Counted from the first letter of the stretch, positions 8,578 through 18,618 are shown. The stretch: 64,000 nucleotides of DNA from Lentzea kentuckyensis (GCF_002150765.1 NZ_MUYM01000019.1:19323-83322); one strand, 5' to 3'. Notes: generated by a model not told the origin, from the letters alone. A program made the numbers and translations.

Positions 8578-9437
8578 GTGTCAAGCGCTGTCGAACTCCG
8601 TGCGCCCGGTCCGCGCGGTACTCCGCCCCTGCTCGCGAGGCTTGTGGACGATGCCGCGCTGTTCCCTCCGGGGAACGCGCCGATGCCCGACGCGGTGCGC
8701 GGGCACCTCGACGGACGAGTCGGCGAGTGGTCTGGCGTCATGGGTCTCTTCCTGTGCCCCGCCTCCCGCCTCGCCGAGTTGATCACCGAGCTCATCAAGG
8801 TCAAGCCACCGAAACCGATCGCTCTCAGCCTCGTGATCGACACCGGCCTCGGCGGCGTGCCGAAGGCCGTGTCCATCGTCGAGAGCCGCAGTGAGCTCCT
8901 CGCTCTGCGCATGGTCGAGATGCCCGCACCGTCCGATGTGGACGAGGTGTGGCTCGAGCGCGTGTCGGAGTTCGTGCCGGAGGACGTCATCCGCGTCGTG
9001 GAACCCCGCCGCGGTGGGGCCGAATGGCTCGACGGCGTCCGCCGGGTCATCGAGCACGGCAGCTGGCCCAAGCTCCGCTGCGGTGGCCTCTCCCAGGAGA
9101 ACTTCCCCAGCGTCGACGAGGTCGCGGACTTCCTGTCCGTCGTCAGCGGTGGCGGCGTCGCGTTCAAGGCGACCGCGGGCCTGCACAAGGCCGTCCGCCA
9201 CACCGACGAGCAGGGCTTCACGCACCACGGCTTCCTGAACCTCCTCGTCGCCACGGCGCGGTCCCTGAGCGGCCGCGACGTCCGCGAGGCGCTCGCGAGC
9301 ACCGACGCCGAGGCGCTCACCGCCGAGGCCAAGGCGCTCAGCGACCAGGCCGCGCACGCCGTCCGCGGTGTCTTCGCGAGCTACGGCTCGTGCTCGCTCG
9401 CCGAACCTGTCGCCGACCTCGAGGGGCTTGGACTGCT

Positions 9438-9441
<4 letters not shown>
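8578..9441 (+). CDS. Conserved-looking protein of unknown function in the tyrosine-catabolism operon
   Basis: 287 aa from GTG 8578 (GTG 8569 is an alternative). I do not recognise the family. It has no signal peptide or membrane segment and mixes alternating alpha and beta stretches; DDAALFPPGNAPM near the N-terminus and a Gly-rich core (SGGGVAFKATAGLHKAVRH, about residues 192-210) look like conserved motifs, perhaps of a barrel enzyme. Its TGA overlaps the GTG of fahA (GTGA), so it is co-translated with fumarylacetoacetase, which suggests a role in aromatic catabolism. Maleylacetoacetate isomerase is not otherwise visible here, but the sequence does not resemble the usual glutathione-dependent enzyme. 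Confidence 0.72.
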
Positions 9442-10600
<1,159 letters not shown>

Positions 10601-10601
<1 letters not shown>

Positions 10602-11233
10602 TGGTCGGAGCGACGAAGGAGAGCTCGCTGACCCTGGAAAGGGGTCTGGCGCTGCTCCAGGCGGTCGCTGAGGCGGAGTCCGAGGCGCCGTCGATCTCGG
10701 AGCTCGCCACGGCCATCGGCGCGTCCAGGGCCGCCGTCTACCGGCTGCTCGTGCCGCTCCAGGCGCGCGGTCTCGTGCGCAGGGAGGGCTCGAAGGTCCG
10801 GCTCGGCCTGGGCGTGCTCAGGCTCGCCTCCAACGTCCTCCCCCAGCTGCGCATGGCGGCCAACCCGGCACTGCGGGAGCTGGCGGAGAAGGTCGGCGCC
10901 ACCGCACATCTCACCGTCGCGGACGGCAGCGAGGCCCAGGCCGTCGCCGTCGTCGAACCGTCGTGGACCGCTTTCCACGTGGCGTACCGGGTGGGTTCCC
11001 GCCACCCGGTGCACCGCGGGGCGGCCGGCAAGGCCATCTCACAACCTGTGGACAGCTGGGTCGTCTCCACGGGCGAGCTGCAGCCCAACGCGTACGGCGT
11101 CGCGGCGCCTGTGCGCGGCGTACCCGGCCTCAGGGCGTCCGTTGGTGTCGTGGCGCTGGAGAAGCTCGATGCGGACGTTGTCGGCCCACACGTCGTGCGT
11201 GCGGCCGAAGAAGTGGCGGCGGCGCTCAAATGA
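10601..11233 (+). CDS. IclR-family regulator of the tyrosine-catabolism genes
   Basis: 210 aa, shorter than the usual ~250 for IclR. Residues 1-70 form the winged HTH (ISELATAIGASRAAVYRLLVPL), and the remainder is a truncated-looking effector domain. ATG 10601 has GGAG 6 nt upstream and abuts the fahA stop. It is coupled downstream to a VWA gene (ATGA). Control of the hmgA/fahA divergent promoters by homogentisate or a related acid is the natural inference. Confidence 0.85.
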
Positions 11234-12384
11234 GCCCAGAAACGCCGACCGAACGCCTCAGGCGCTGGCGGCTCTTGTTAGGTCCCAGTGCTGAAGACGT
11301 GGCGCAGCTGGGCGATGACGATCAACGGCGCGACGGCGCGCTCACCGGTCTCTACGGCGGTGGCGGTGACAAAGGCGCCGGTCTGGGCGCGAGTTCACCG
11401 CAGCTGCACCGGTGGCTCGGCGACGTCCGCAAGTACTTCCCCACCTCCGTCGTGCAGGTGATGCAACGGGACGCGGTCGAGAAGCTCGGCCTGCGGCAGT
11501 TGCTGCTCGAACCCGAACTGCTGCAGTCCGTCGAACCCGACGTGCACCTCGTCAGCACCCTGCTGCAGCTCTCCCGCGCCATCCCCGCCCGCACCCGTGA
11601 CACCGCGAAAGCCGTGGTGCAAAAGGTGGTCGAGGACATCGAGAAGCGGCTGACAGACCGGCTCGTCGAGGCCGTCCGCGGGGCGGTGGACCGCTCCAGG
11701 CGCACCCACCGGCCGCAGCTGGCGGACGTCGACTGGGCGACCACGATCAAGGCCAACCTCAAGAACTACCAGCCACAGCACAAGACCGTGATCGTCGAGG
11801 ACCTGATCGGCCACCGCAGGCGCAGCCGGGCCGCGGCGATGCGGGACGTGATCCTGCTGGTCGACCAGTCCGGTTCGATGGCGGACTCGTTGGTGCACGC
11901 GGCTGTTCTCGGCTCGGCGCTCGCGTCCATCCGGTCGATCACGACCAGGCTCGTCGTGTTCGACACCGAGGTCGCGGACCTGACCGACCAGCTCAGCGAT
12001 CCGGTGGACCTGCTGTTCAGCGCCCAGCTCGGCGGCGGCACGGACATCAACCGCGCGGTGGCCTACGCGCAGACGCAGGTCCGCAGGCCCATCGACACGG
12101 TCGTCGTGATCATCAGCGACCTGTACGAGGGCGGCTCGGAGACCGAACTGCAGCGCCGTGTGCGCGAACTGGTCGCGAGCGGCGTCACGGTCGTGAACCT
12201 GTTGGCGCTCAGCGACTCCGGCACACCCGCCTACGACCACGAACTGGCCGCGAAGCTCTCCGCGCTGGGTGCGCCCGCGTTCGCCTGCACGCCGGACAAG
12301 TTCCCCGAACTGCTGGCGGCGGCGCTGCGCAAGGACGACCTCACGCAGTGGGCGGAGTCCGAGGGCATCGCAACGGGCCGTTAG
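11230..12384 (+). CDS. CoxE-like VWA domain protein, displaced partner of the MoxR system
   Basis: 384 aa. The N-terminal helical half (YFPTSVVQVMQRDAVEKLGL) and the C-terminal von Willebrand A domain match the VWA protein normally encoded with MoxR/DUF5682/DUF5691/SWIM. The MIDAS is complete: DQSGS (D212, S214, S216), GGGTDIN and ISDLYEGG. VWA partners use bound Mg2+ to dock substrates onto MoxR. The ATG overlaps the IclR stop (ATGA), so it is now translated from the tyrosine-catabolism operon, 3.9 kb from the SWIM gene and on the opposite strand. A CoxE label is fold-level only; no CO dehydrogenase genes are nearby. Confidence 0.88.
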   Translation: MSPETPTERLRRWRLLLGPSAEDVAQLGDDDQRRDGALTGLYGGGGDKGAGLGASSPQLHRWLGDVRKYFPTSVVQVMQRDAVEKLGLRQLLLEPELLQSVEPDVHLVSTLLQLSRAIPARTRDTAKAVVQKVVEDIEKRLTDRLVEAVRGAVDRSRRTHRPQLADVDWATTIKANLKNYQPQHKTVIVEDLIGHRRRSRAAAMRDVILLVDQSGSMADSLVHAAVLGSALASIRSITTRLVVFDTEVADLTDQLSDPVDLLFSAQLGGGTDINRAVAYAQTQVRRPIDTVVVIISDLYEGGSETELQRRVRELVASGVTVVNLLALSDSGTPAYDHELAAKLSALGAPAFACTPDKFPELLAAALRKDDLTQWAESEGIATGR

Positions 12385-12833
12385 CGGTCCACGACCCGTC
12401 CACGCGTGAGGAACGCCAGACCGCGCGTCATCGCCACAAGGCGCCCGCGTTCGTCGGGACCGGCGATCCAGATCCGGCCGGTGTGCCGAACCAAGATCCG
12501 CGCCCGCTCCGGAAGTTCGGGCAGCCTCAGGTTCTTCTCCGAGTCGTGCACCCTCAGGTACGCCTGACGGCCGATCCGCCGGCCCGCCACGAAGTTCACC
12601 GACACCGGGCGGAACGGGAACTGCTCGATCAGCTGCAGGGTGCCGCGCCGGGTGAAGAAGTGCCGCAACCCCGGCGCGGCCAGCTCCAGCACGACCGGGA
12701 TGGACAGCACGGTGAGCCAGAGCCAGCCGATCATCAGCACGACCGCGAAGGCCGACAGGGCGAACAGGATGTGCCCCGCAGCGCGACGATCCGCCCGCAC
12801 GAGGCAGGTGTCGCTCCAGTTCTCAATGATCAT
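12381..12833 (-). CDS. Two-TM membrane protein, paralogue of its neighbour
   Basis: 150 aa. Two adjacent hydrophobic helices (about residues 18-50) are followed by a cytoplasmic-type domain ending in RIWIAGPDERGRLVAMTRG. ATG 12833 overlaps the stop of the preceding gene (ATGA). The C-terminal half aligns with RVWFVPPDSAGNTVITFRG of the upstream gene, so the pair arose by duplication. No known function. Its stop overlaps the convergent VWA stop by 4 bp. Confidence 0.72.
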   Translation of the reverse strand: MIIENWSDTCLVRADRRAAGHILFALSAFAVVLMIGWLWLTVLSIPVVLELAAPGLRHFFTRRGTLQLIEQFPFRPVSVNFVAGRRIGRQAYLRVHDSEKNLRLPELPERARILVRHTGRIWIAGPDERGRLVAMTRGLAFLTRGRVVDR

Positions 12834-13294
12834 CTCTTCACGCGCGCCGGGATCAGCTGCGGTACGCCGCGGAACGTGATGACGGTGTTGCCCGCCGAGT
12901 CCGGCGGCACGAACCAGACGCGGCGATGACGCGCGATTCGTCCGCGCAGGAGAGGACCGACGCGCACGGTCAACAAAAGCGGTGGCGACGACAGCACGAC
13001 CAGACGCCCTCCTTCCCACTGCACATGGGCGAAATGCCACGGTTCACCTTCCGGTAAACGCACCGGACGGCGACGCGTCACCACCCACAGCACAGCTGCG
13101 GCGAAGAAGAGCAGCACCAGTGCCACCGGTGAGGACCACGACCACACAAGTACCAGCACGAACTGGAGCGCGAAGGCCGAGCCCGCGAGAACGGTCCACA
13201 TCAGGGCACGACGGCTCGCCCGGTCGACACAGTGCCGGGTCCACCGATCGTCGAGCGCCGTCACCTCGGTGGACGGCTTGTTGGGCACGACCAC
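12830..13294 (-). CDS. Two-TM membrane protein, first of a paralogous pair
   Basis: 154 aa. An N-terminal basic region (DRWTRHCVDRASRRALMW) precedes two hydrophobic helices (about 31-70) and a soluble C-terminal domain. GTG 13294 lies 6 nt after TACGGT and lacks a Shine-Dalgarno, so the mRNA is probably leaderless. It is co-translated with the paralogue downstream. Function unknown; the design resembles small membrane proteins with a YcxB-like tail, but I cannot assign it. Confidence 0.7.
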   Translation of the reverse strand: MVVPNKPSTEVTALDDRWTRHCVDRASRRALMWTVLAGSAFALQFVLVLVWSWSSPVALVLLFFAAAVLWVVTRRRPVRLPEGEPWHFAHVQWEGGRLVVLSSPPLLLTVRVGPLLRGRIARHRRVWFVPPDSAGNTVITFRGVPQLIPARVKR

Positions 13295-13339
13295 CTGACC
13301 ACCGTACAGGTGACGCTTCCGTTGATGAGCAAAACTAAG

Positions 13340-13358
13340 TTAGGCTTGCCTAACCTTC
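13340..13358. promoter_or_regulatory. Iron box (IdeR/DtxR operator)
   Basis: TTAGGCTTGCCTAACCTTC matches the DtxR/IdeR consensus TTAGGTTAGGCTAACCTAA at 14 of 19 positions, and its core GTTAGGC-TT-GCCTAAC is a perfect dyad. It ends 14 bp before the GTG of the DUF2470 gene, a position that would block transcription when iron is plentiful. Confidence 0.75.
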
Positions 13359-13372
13359 GAGGAGGTGGAGCG

Positions 13373-14137
13373 GTGACCGACACCCAGACCAAGCGCCCGC
13401 CGGCGCCGCATGCCGCAGAGCGCGCCCGCACGATCGCGGCTCGCGGCGGTCAGGCCGCGCTGCTTCCTCAGGCCGGTTCCCGCACCAGTCCGTTGTTCCA
13501 CCACGTGCACCCGTGCGGCACCACGATCTTGCTGCTGGCCGACGAACATCCGCTGGTCGGGCAGCTCTGGCAGAGCCCGCGCGCCGAGGTGACCGCGATG
13601 CTGGAGATCGCCGACCAGGCTCCGGTGGCGTTGCGCGAACCCGTCCGCGGACTGCTGTGGCTCACCGGCTGGGTCGCCGCGCTGGACGGCCAGGAGGCCC
13701 GCGACGAGATCCTCGCGGTCGCCGACGTGCGGCCGGACCACCGGCTGCTGGACGCGGGCCACGGCGCTTCGGTGCTGAGGCTCACACCCGCGTCGATGGT
13801 GATCGCGGACGCCGAGGGCACGTCGTCGATCCGGCCGGAGCAGTTCACGAGCGCGACGCCGGACCCGTTCTGCCGCAACGAGGACCACTGGCTGCGCCAC
13901 CTGGAGGCCGCGCACCGCGACGTCGTCGGCCAGCTCGCGCGACACCTGCCGGAGGAGTTGCAGGGCGGCCACGTGCGACCGCTCGGGCTCGACCGGTTCG
14001 GGCTGCGGCTGCGGGTCGAGGCGGAGTGCGAGGACCACGACGTGCGGATCGCGTTCTCCAAGCCGGTCAGCACTGCCCAGGAACTCGCGGGAGAGCTGCG
14101 CCGGTTGATGGGCTGCCCGTTCCTCTCCCAGAGGTAG
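13373..14137 (+). CDS. DUF2470 / HugZ-like heme-iron protein
   Basis: 254 aa. The N-terminal start HAAERARTIAARGG and a split-barrel-like middle (LFHHVHPCGTTILLL; PVRGLLWLTGWV) fit proteins combining a PNPOx-like barrel with DUF2470, often linked to heme-iron release. GTG 13373 has GGAGGTGGAG upstream. An iron box lies just before it, so expression should rise under iron limitation, in keeping with a heme-iron role. No heme ligand can be fixed from sequence alone. Confidence 0.72.
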   Translation: MTDTQTKRPPAPHAAERARTIAARGGQAALLPQAGSRTSPLFHHVHPCGTTILLLADEHPLVGQLWQSPRAEVTAMLEIADQAPVALREPVRGLLWLTGWVAALDGQEARDEILAVADVRPDHRLLDAGHGASVLRLTPASMVIADAEGTSSIRPEQFTSATPDPFCRNEDHWLRHLEAAHRDVVGQLARHLPEELQGGHVRPLGLDRFGLRLRVEAECEDHDVRIAFSKPVSTAQELAGELRRLMGCPFLSQR

Positions 14138-14147
14138 CCTCGCGCGG

Positions 14148-14909
14148 GTGACCTTGATCCCCGATCACGAGAAGCGCGGCTACCAGCTCGAACTGCTGAT
14201 CGTCTTCAGCATGACGCTCGGGCTGTCCGGCCTGCGCAGCCTCGTGCGGCTGATCGACAGCCTGCTGCAGCCGACCCCGCTGAACCAGCAGTCCGTCGCG
14301 ATCAACGTCCCGCAGGCGCGCGCCGATCTGCTGGACCTGGTGGCGCAGCTGCTCGGCGTGCTGCAGTTGGCCGCGTGGGGCGGCATCGGCCTGTACCTGT
14401 TGTGGCGCACGGGAATCAAGCTCAAGGTCATCGGGCTCGACGGCACCCGCAAGCTCGCGGACTCGCTGGGCGCGCTCGGGTTGGCCGCGATCATCGGCAT
14501 CCCCGGCCTGGGGCTGTACTTCGCCGCATGGGCGCTCGGGCTGAACCTCGCCGTGCAGCCGTCCACTTTGGACAACCAGTGGTGGATGAGCCTGGCGTTG
14601 ATCCTCGCCGCCGCCGGCAACGCGTGGGCGGAGGAGGTGCTCGTCGTCGGGTACCTGATCACGCGGCTGCGGCAGCTCGGGTGGCGGCAGTACACGGCGT
14701 TGCTCGCGGCCGCCGTGCTGCGCGGGTCGTACCACCTCTACCAGGGCTTCGGCGGGTTCGTCGGCAACCTGGTCATGGGCCTGGTCTTCGGCTTCTACTG
14801 GCAGCGCACCAAGCGGTTGTGGCCGTTGGTGATCGCTCACACGATCCTCGACGTCGTCGCGTTCATCGGCTACACAATGTTGCGCGGCAAAGTGAGCTGG
14901 TTGCCCTAA
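14148..14909 (+). CDS. CPBP-family intramembrane metalloprotease-like protein
   Basis: 253 aa with about six or seven hydrophobic helices. CPBP/Abi motifs appear as AEEVLVVGYL (motif 1, with Tyr where Arg is common), YHLYQGF (motif 2) and HTILDVVAF (motif 3), so the Glu-Glu and His residues needed for the glutamic-type protease are present. It begins 10 bp after the DUF2470 gene and is probably co-transcribed with it. The substrate is unknown. Confidence 0.82.
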   Translation: MTLIPDHEKRGYQLELLIVFSMTLGLSGLRSLVRLIDSLLQPTPLNQQSVAINVPQARADLLDLVAQLLGVLQLAAWGGIGLYLLWRTGIKLKVIGLDGTRKLADSLGALGLAAIIGIPGLGLYFAAWALGLNLAVQPSTLDNQWWMSLALILAAAGNAWAEEVLVVGYLITRLRQLGWRQYTALLAAAVLRGSYHLYQGFGGFVGNLVMGLVFGFYWQRTKRLWPLVIAHTILDVVAFIGYTMLRGKVSWLP

Positions 14910-14918
14910 TAGTTCGAT

Positions 14919-14937
14919 GGTGAAATCGAATTTCACC
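14919..14937. promoter_or_regulatory. Perfect 8-3-8 palindrome upstream of arcA
   Basis: GGTGAAAT-CGA-ATTTCACC is a perfect dyad in an AT-rich patch about 65 bp before the arcA start and just after the CPBP stop. It has no T-run, so an operator is more likely than a terminator. The ends TGAAA/TTTCA loosely recall ArgR-type boxes but the spacing differs, so the binding protein is not assigned. Confidence 0.4.
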
Positions 14938-15002
14938 CACGATTCGTTGCGATTTCGAGGCCAGCAGCGGCGATTTGTGCTGTTCAGGGTTACGCTCGTT
15001 CG

Positions 15003-16244
15003 GTGACTGCGCACACGATCGCTGAGACCGAAGCACTTCCGGACGCCTCGCCCCGCGTGGACAGCGAAGTCGGCCCACTGCGCACGGTGCTGCTGCACCG
15101 GCCGGGCAACGAGCTCAAGAGGCTCACCCCGCGCAACAACGACCAGCTGCTGTTCGACGGCGTGCCGTGGGTCGGCAGGGCCCAGGAGGAGCACGACGCG
15201 TTCGCCGCGACGCTGACCTCGAAGGGCGTCGAGGTCCTGCTGCTGGCGGACGTGCTGGTCCAGGCACTGGAGGACAACCGCGCGCGCATCGCGGGCATCC
15301 ACAGCGCGGTCAACGAACGCCGCCTCGGCATCGACCTGGCCGACGCGCTGCGCAGCCACCTCACGTCGCTGGACGCGCCGCAGCTCGCGCAGGTGCTGAT
15401 GACCGGCATGACGTTCGAGGAGATGCCGGCCGCCGAGGGCGCGTCGCTGGTGCGCAAGATGCACCTGCCGATCGACTTCGCCGTCGACCCGCTGCCGAAC
15501 CTGCTGTTCACCCGCGACTCGTCGGTCTGGGTCGGCGACCGGGTGGCCATCACCTCGCTCGCGCTGCCCGCCCGCGACCGCGAGACGACGCTGACCGACC
15601 TGATCTACGCCTACCACCCGCGCTTCCGCCGCACGGGCCGCGCGTACGGCGCGCACTCGGCCCCGCTGGAGGGCGGTGACGTGCTGCTGCTCGCGCCGGG
15701 CGTGATCGCCATCGGCGTCGGCGAGCGCACCACCCCGGCGGGCGCGGAGTCGTTCGCCCGCTCCGCTCTCGCGGACGGTCTCGCGCACACGGTGCTGGCG
15801 GTGCCGATCGAGCAGGAACGCGCCACGATGCACCTGGACACCGTCTGCACGATGGTCGACCGCGACGCCGTGGTGATGTACCCGGCGATCAGGCACACGC
15901 TGACGGCGTACCCGATGCGTTCCGACGGCAACGGTGGCGTGCGCGTCGACGGCCCCGTGCCGTTCCTGGAGGCCGCGGCCGAGGCGATGGGCATCGAACG
16001 GCTGCGCGTGATCGACACCGGCCTCGACACGGTCACCGCCGAGCGCGAGCAGTGGGACGACGGCAACAACACGCTGGCGGTCGGCCCCGGCCTCGTCGTG
16101 GCGTACGAGCGCAACGTCGAGACGAACGCGCGCCTCGAGGACGCGGGCGTCGAGGTGCTGCGGATCGCCGGTTCGGAACTGGGCTCCGGCCGCGGCGGGC
16201 CTCGCTGCATGTCGTGCCCGATTGACCGCGCACCATTGGTATGA
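15003..16244 (+). CDS. arcA: Arginine deiminase
   Basis: 413 aa, the normal length. It converts L-arginine to L-citrulline and ammonia. Guanidino-modifying-enzyme motifs are visible: [25 protein letters not shown] and the catalytic cysteine in GGPRCMSCP (C402). GTG 15003 follows TACGCT by 6 nt with no Shine-Dalgarno, so it is probably leaderless. No arcB, arcC or antiporter gene is adjacent, so it may serve pH or nitrogen homeostasis rather than a full fermentation pathway. Confidence 0.95.
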   Translation: MTAHTIAETEALPDASPRVDSEVGPLRTVLLHRPGNELKRLTPRNNDQLLFDGVPWVGRAQEEHDAFAATLTSKGVEVLLLADVLVQALEDNRARIAGIHSAVNERRLGIDLADALRSHLTSLDAPQLAQVLMTGMTFEEMPAAEGASLVRKMHLPIDFAVDPLPNLLFTRDSSVWVGDRVAITSLALPARDRETTLTDLIYAYHPRFRRTGRAYGAHSAPLEGGDVLLLAPGVIAIGVGERTTPAGAESFARSALADGLAHTVLAVPIEQERATMHLDTVCTMVDRDAVVMYPAIRHTLTAYPMRSDGNGGVRVDGPVPFLEAAAEAMGIERLRVIDTGLDTVTAEREQWDDGNNTLAVGPGLVVAYERNVETNARLEDAGVEVLRIAGSELGSGRGGPRCMSCPIDRAPLV

Positions 16245-16247
16245 TTG

Positions 16248-16266
16248 TTAGGAACGCCTAACCTTT
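16248..16266. promoter_or_regulatory. Iron box upstream of ferritin
   Basis: TTAGGAACGCCTAACCTTT has the half-sites TTAGG and CCTAA at the same spacing as the box at 13340, and its right part is nearly identical (GCCTAACCTT). It starts 4 bp after arcA and lies about 80 bp before the ferritin start, a distance typical of sites where IdeR activates rather than represses ferritin. Confidence 0.68.
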
Positions 16267-16301
16267 GTTTGGTTCACCTTTCCAAACAAAGGTTAGCTTT
16301 T
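16258..16301. repeat. Perfect 15-bp inverted repeat, terminator and/or iron-responsive site
   Basis: The left arm at 16258-16272 (CTAACCTTTGTTTGG) and right arm at 16282-16296 pair perfectly around a 9-nt loop, followed by CTTTT. The left arm overlaps the iron box and the right arm ends in GGTTAG, another half-site. As RNA it could end arcA transcription; as DNA it could extend the IdeR-binding region. Confidence 0.6.
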
Positions 16302-16343
16302 CCTGGAATGCGAAGATCACCGTTCTGGGTTAACGTACTCCTC

Positions 16344-16904
16344 ATGGCCTCGAACGTGAAGAAGATCCTGTCCAAGAAGTCGAAGTTCCACGAGCTCCTG
16401 CAGGCTCAGGTCGGCAACGAGTTCTCCGCTTCGCAGCAGTACATCGCTCTCGCCGTGTGGTTCGACAACGAGGACCTCCCGCGCCTCGCGTCGCACTTCT
16501 ACAAGCAGGCTCTCGAAGAGCGCAACCACGCGATGATGATCGTGCAGTTCCTCATGGACAACGACATCGCCGTCGCCATTCCCGGCACCGAGACGCCGAT
16601 CAACGAGTTCAAGGCTCCGCGTGACCTCGTCGACCTGGCCCTGCGCCAGGAGCAGCAGGTCACCGACCAGATCGTGGCGCTCGCCAGGGCCGCTCGCGAG
16701 GAGAGCGACTACATCGGCGAGCAGTTCATGCAGTGGTTCCTCAAGGAGCAGGTCGAGGAGGTCTCCTCGATGAAGACGCTGCTCACGATCATGGACCGCG
16801 CGGACGGCAACATGTTCTACGTGGAGACGTTCCTCACCCGCGAAACCGTGGGCGACACCGGTGGCGACGCCGGCGCCCCGACCGCCGCGGGTGGCACGCT
16901 CTGA
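16344..16904 (+). CDS. bfrB: Ferritin (BfrB-type, non-heme)
   Basis: 186 aa. A four-helix iron-storage protein that oxidises Fe2+ and stores it in a 24-mer shell. Ferroxidase residues sit in QVGNEFSASQQY and KQALEERNHAM, with a further Glu-rich helix in LRQEQQVTDQI. The start is ATG 16344, 7 nt after TAACGT and with no Shine-Dalgarno, so probably leaderless. An iron box and hairpin lie upstream, suggesting induction by IdeR-Fe. The C-terminal 20 residues are Gly/Ala/Thr-rich and probably disordered. Confidence 0.93.
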   Translation: MASNVKKILSKKSKFHELLQAQVGNEFSASQQYIALAVWFDNEDLPRLASHFYKQALEERNHAMMIVQFLMDNDIAVAIPGTETPINEFKAPRDLVDLALRQEQQVTDQIVALARAAREESDYIGEQFMQWFLKEQVEEVSSMKTLLTIMDRADGNMFYVETFLTRETVGDTGGDAGAPTAAGGTL

Positions 16905-16939
16905 GTTTTCCTTCGCACGCTTGAGTGCCTGAAATCAAT

Positions 16940-16974
16940 GCCCGCTTCACCTTCACCGGCGAGGCGGGCTTTTT
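16940..16974 (+). terminator. Rho-independent terminator after ferritin
   Basis: GCCCGC (16940-16945) pairs with GCGGGC (16964-16969) and is followed directly by five T. It overlaps the last codons of the convergent sigma-factor gene. Confidence 0.75.
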
Positions 16975-18104
16975 CGGTTGAGCCGGGCGGCCTGGCGCGT
17001 GAGGTATTCCCGCTCCGCGAGGTTCGACGCTTTCTCCGCCGCCTCGACGTAGAACCGCGCGGCCGTTTGCTCGTCGCCGTCGCGCTCGTGCAGGTATGCG
17101 GCCACCGCCCGGTAGCGAGGCAATGAATCGTCGAGTTCGGCGAGTGCCTTCAGCCCGGCGCGCGGACCGTCCGCCTCCGCGACGGCCACCGCGCGGTTGA
17201 GTCGCACGATCGGGCTGTCGGTCAGTTCGGCGAGCTCGTCGTACCACTCGACGATCTGCACCCAGTCCGTTTCCGCCGCTTCGGGAGCGTCCGCATGCAA
17301 CGCCGCGATGGCCGCCTGCGCCTGGAACTCGCCGAGCCGATCCTGCGCGAGCGCCGCCTGCAGGATCTCGACACCCTCGGCGATCAGCCGGGTGTCCCAC
17401 TTCCCGCGGTCCTGCTCGGCCAGCGCGACCAGGCTGCCGTCGGCCGCGGTCCGGCCGGCGCGCCGCGCGTGGTGCAGCAGCATGAGCGCGAGCAGGCCGG
17501 ACACCTCGGGGTGGTCGATCGTCGTCGCGAGCTGCCGGGTGAGCCTGATGGCCTCGGCGGCCAGGTCGACGTCACCCGAGTAGCCCTCGTTGAAGACCAG
17601 GTACAGCACGCGCAACACGGTGGCGACGTCGCCGGGCTGGTCGAACCGCACCCCGCCGACCGTCTTCTTGGCCCGGCTGATGCGCTGGGCCATGGTGGCC
17701 TCTGGCACCAGGTAGGCCTGGGCGATCTGCCGGGTGGTCAGGCCGCCGACGGCGCGAAGCGTGAGCGCGACCGCCGACGACGGCGTCAACGACGGGTGCG
17801 CACAGAGGAAGTAGAGCTGGAGCGTGTCGTCGGTCTCCCGCGCGGGACCGGCCTCCGGTTCGGCGTCGATCAGGTCCTCACGTCTGCGCCGCGCCGTTTC
17901 CGCTCTCGTCGCGTCGAGGAACTTGCGCCAGGCAGCGGTGACCAGCCAACCCTTGGGATCGCGCGGCGGGTCGGCCGGCCACACGCGGATCGCCTCGACC
18001 AGCGCGTCCTGCACGGCGTCCTCGGCCGCCGCGAAGTCTGCTCCGCGACGGACGAGGATGCCGAGCACGGCCGGGGTGAGGCTCCTGAGCAGCGCCTCGT
18101 CCAT
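16953..18104 (-). CDS. ECF sigma factor with long C-terminal extension (ECF42-like, DUF6596)
   Basis: 383 aa. Sigma region 2 (GADFAAAEDAVQDALVEA) and region 4 (GGLTTRQIAQAYLVPEATMA) occupy the first ~170 residues. The rest is a helical, TPR-like extension beginning around VLYLVFNEGYSG, the hallmark of ECF42/DUF6596 factors, which lack a classic anti-sigma. ATG 18104 has AGGGAG upstream. It follows a DGPF (YCII) gene by 2 bp minus strand, the usual ECF42 partner. The inducing signal is unknown. Confidence 0.9.
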   Translation of the reverse strand: MDEALLRSLTPAVLGILVRRGADFAAAEDAVQDALVEAIRVWPADPPRDPKGWLVTAAWRKFLDATRAETARRRREDLIDAEPEAGPARETDDTLQLYFLCAHPSLTPSSAVALTLRAVGGLTTRQIAQAYLVPEATMAQRISRAKKTVGGVRFDQPGDVATVLRVLYLVFNEGYSGDVDLAAEAIRLTRQLATTIDHPEVSGLLALMLLHHARRAGRTAADGSLVALAEQDRGKWDTRLIAEGVEILQAALAQDRLGEFQAQAAIAALHADAPEAAETDWVQIVEWYDELAELTDSPIVRLNRAVAVAEADGPRAGLKALAELDDSLPRYRAVAAYLHERDGDEQTAARFYVEAAEKASNLAEREYLTRQAARLNRKSPPRR

Positions 18105-18106
18105 CT

Positions 18107-18514
18107 TCACTCCCTGATCGTCGGCGCGTGGCCGTAGAACGGACGCAGCTCGAGCCACTCGTGGATCGGCTTCCCGTCCTTGCCCGGCGCCGCGGACAGC
18201 TCCCCGGCCAGCTCGACCGCGCGCTCGTAGCTGTCGACGTCGATGATCATCCACCCCGCGATGAGGTCCTTCGTCTCCGCGAACGGACCGTCGGTGACCG
18301 GCGGCCGGCCCTCGCCGTCGTAACGGACCCACGTGCCCTCCTGGGCGAGCGCGCGCTCGTCGACGAACTCACCGGTGCTCCTGAGCCGATCGGCGAAGTC
18401 GTTCATGTACTTGACGTGCGCGGTGATCTCGTCCTGCGTCCACTGGTCCATCGGCACGTTGTTCACCGGGTCAGGGGCGCCGCGGTAGTGCTTGAGCATC
18501 AGGTACTTGGCCAT
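18107..18514 (-). CDS. DGPF/YCII-related protein paired with the sigma factor
   Basis: 135 aa. The defining motif VTDGPFAETKDLIAGW is present within a YCII-type ferredoxin-like fold (MAKYLMLKHYRG at the start). DGPF proteins are encoded beside ECF42 sigma factors and belong to their regulon or control circuit. ATG 18514 has GGGAG at a good distance. It is co-transcribed with the sigma gene immediately downstream. Confidence 0.87.
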   Translation of the reverse strand: MAKYLMLKHYRGAPDPVNNVPMDQWTQDEITAHVKYMNDFADRLRSTGEFVDERALAQEGTWVRYDGEGRPPVTDGPFAETKDLIAGWMIIDVDSYERAVELAGELSAAPGKDGKPIHEWLELRPFYGHAPTIRE

Positions 18515-18618
18515 CTCGGGTGACTCCCTCGGTCCTCTTGCGACCCATCTTGGCCGCTTTCGCACCGGGGACGGAGCCGTTCCCTGCTTCTCGACACGAC
18601 CTCTTCGAGAACTTTCGA

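Noticed and set aside
11230..12384. CoxE of a carbon-monoxide dehydrogenase
   Set aside because: Similarity is at the VWA fold level; no coxMSL genes are near and the N-terminal half matches the MoxR/DUF5682-associated VWA type.
14067..15896. A 609-codon minus-strand frame opposite the CPBP and arcA genes
   Set aside because: His/Gln/Arg-rich shadow frame without motifs; arcA and CPBP are certain on the other strand.
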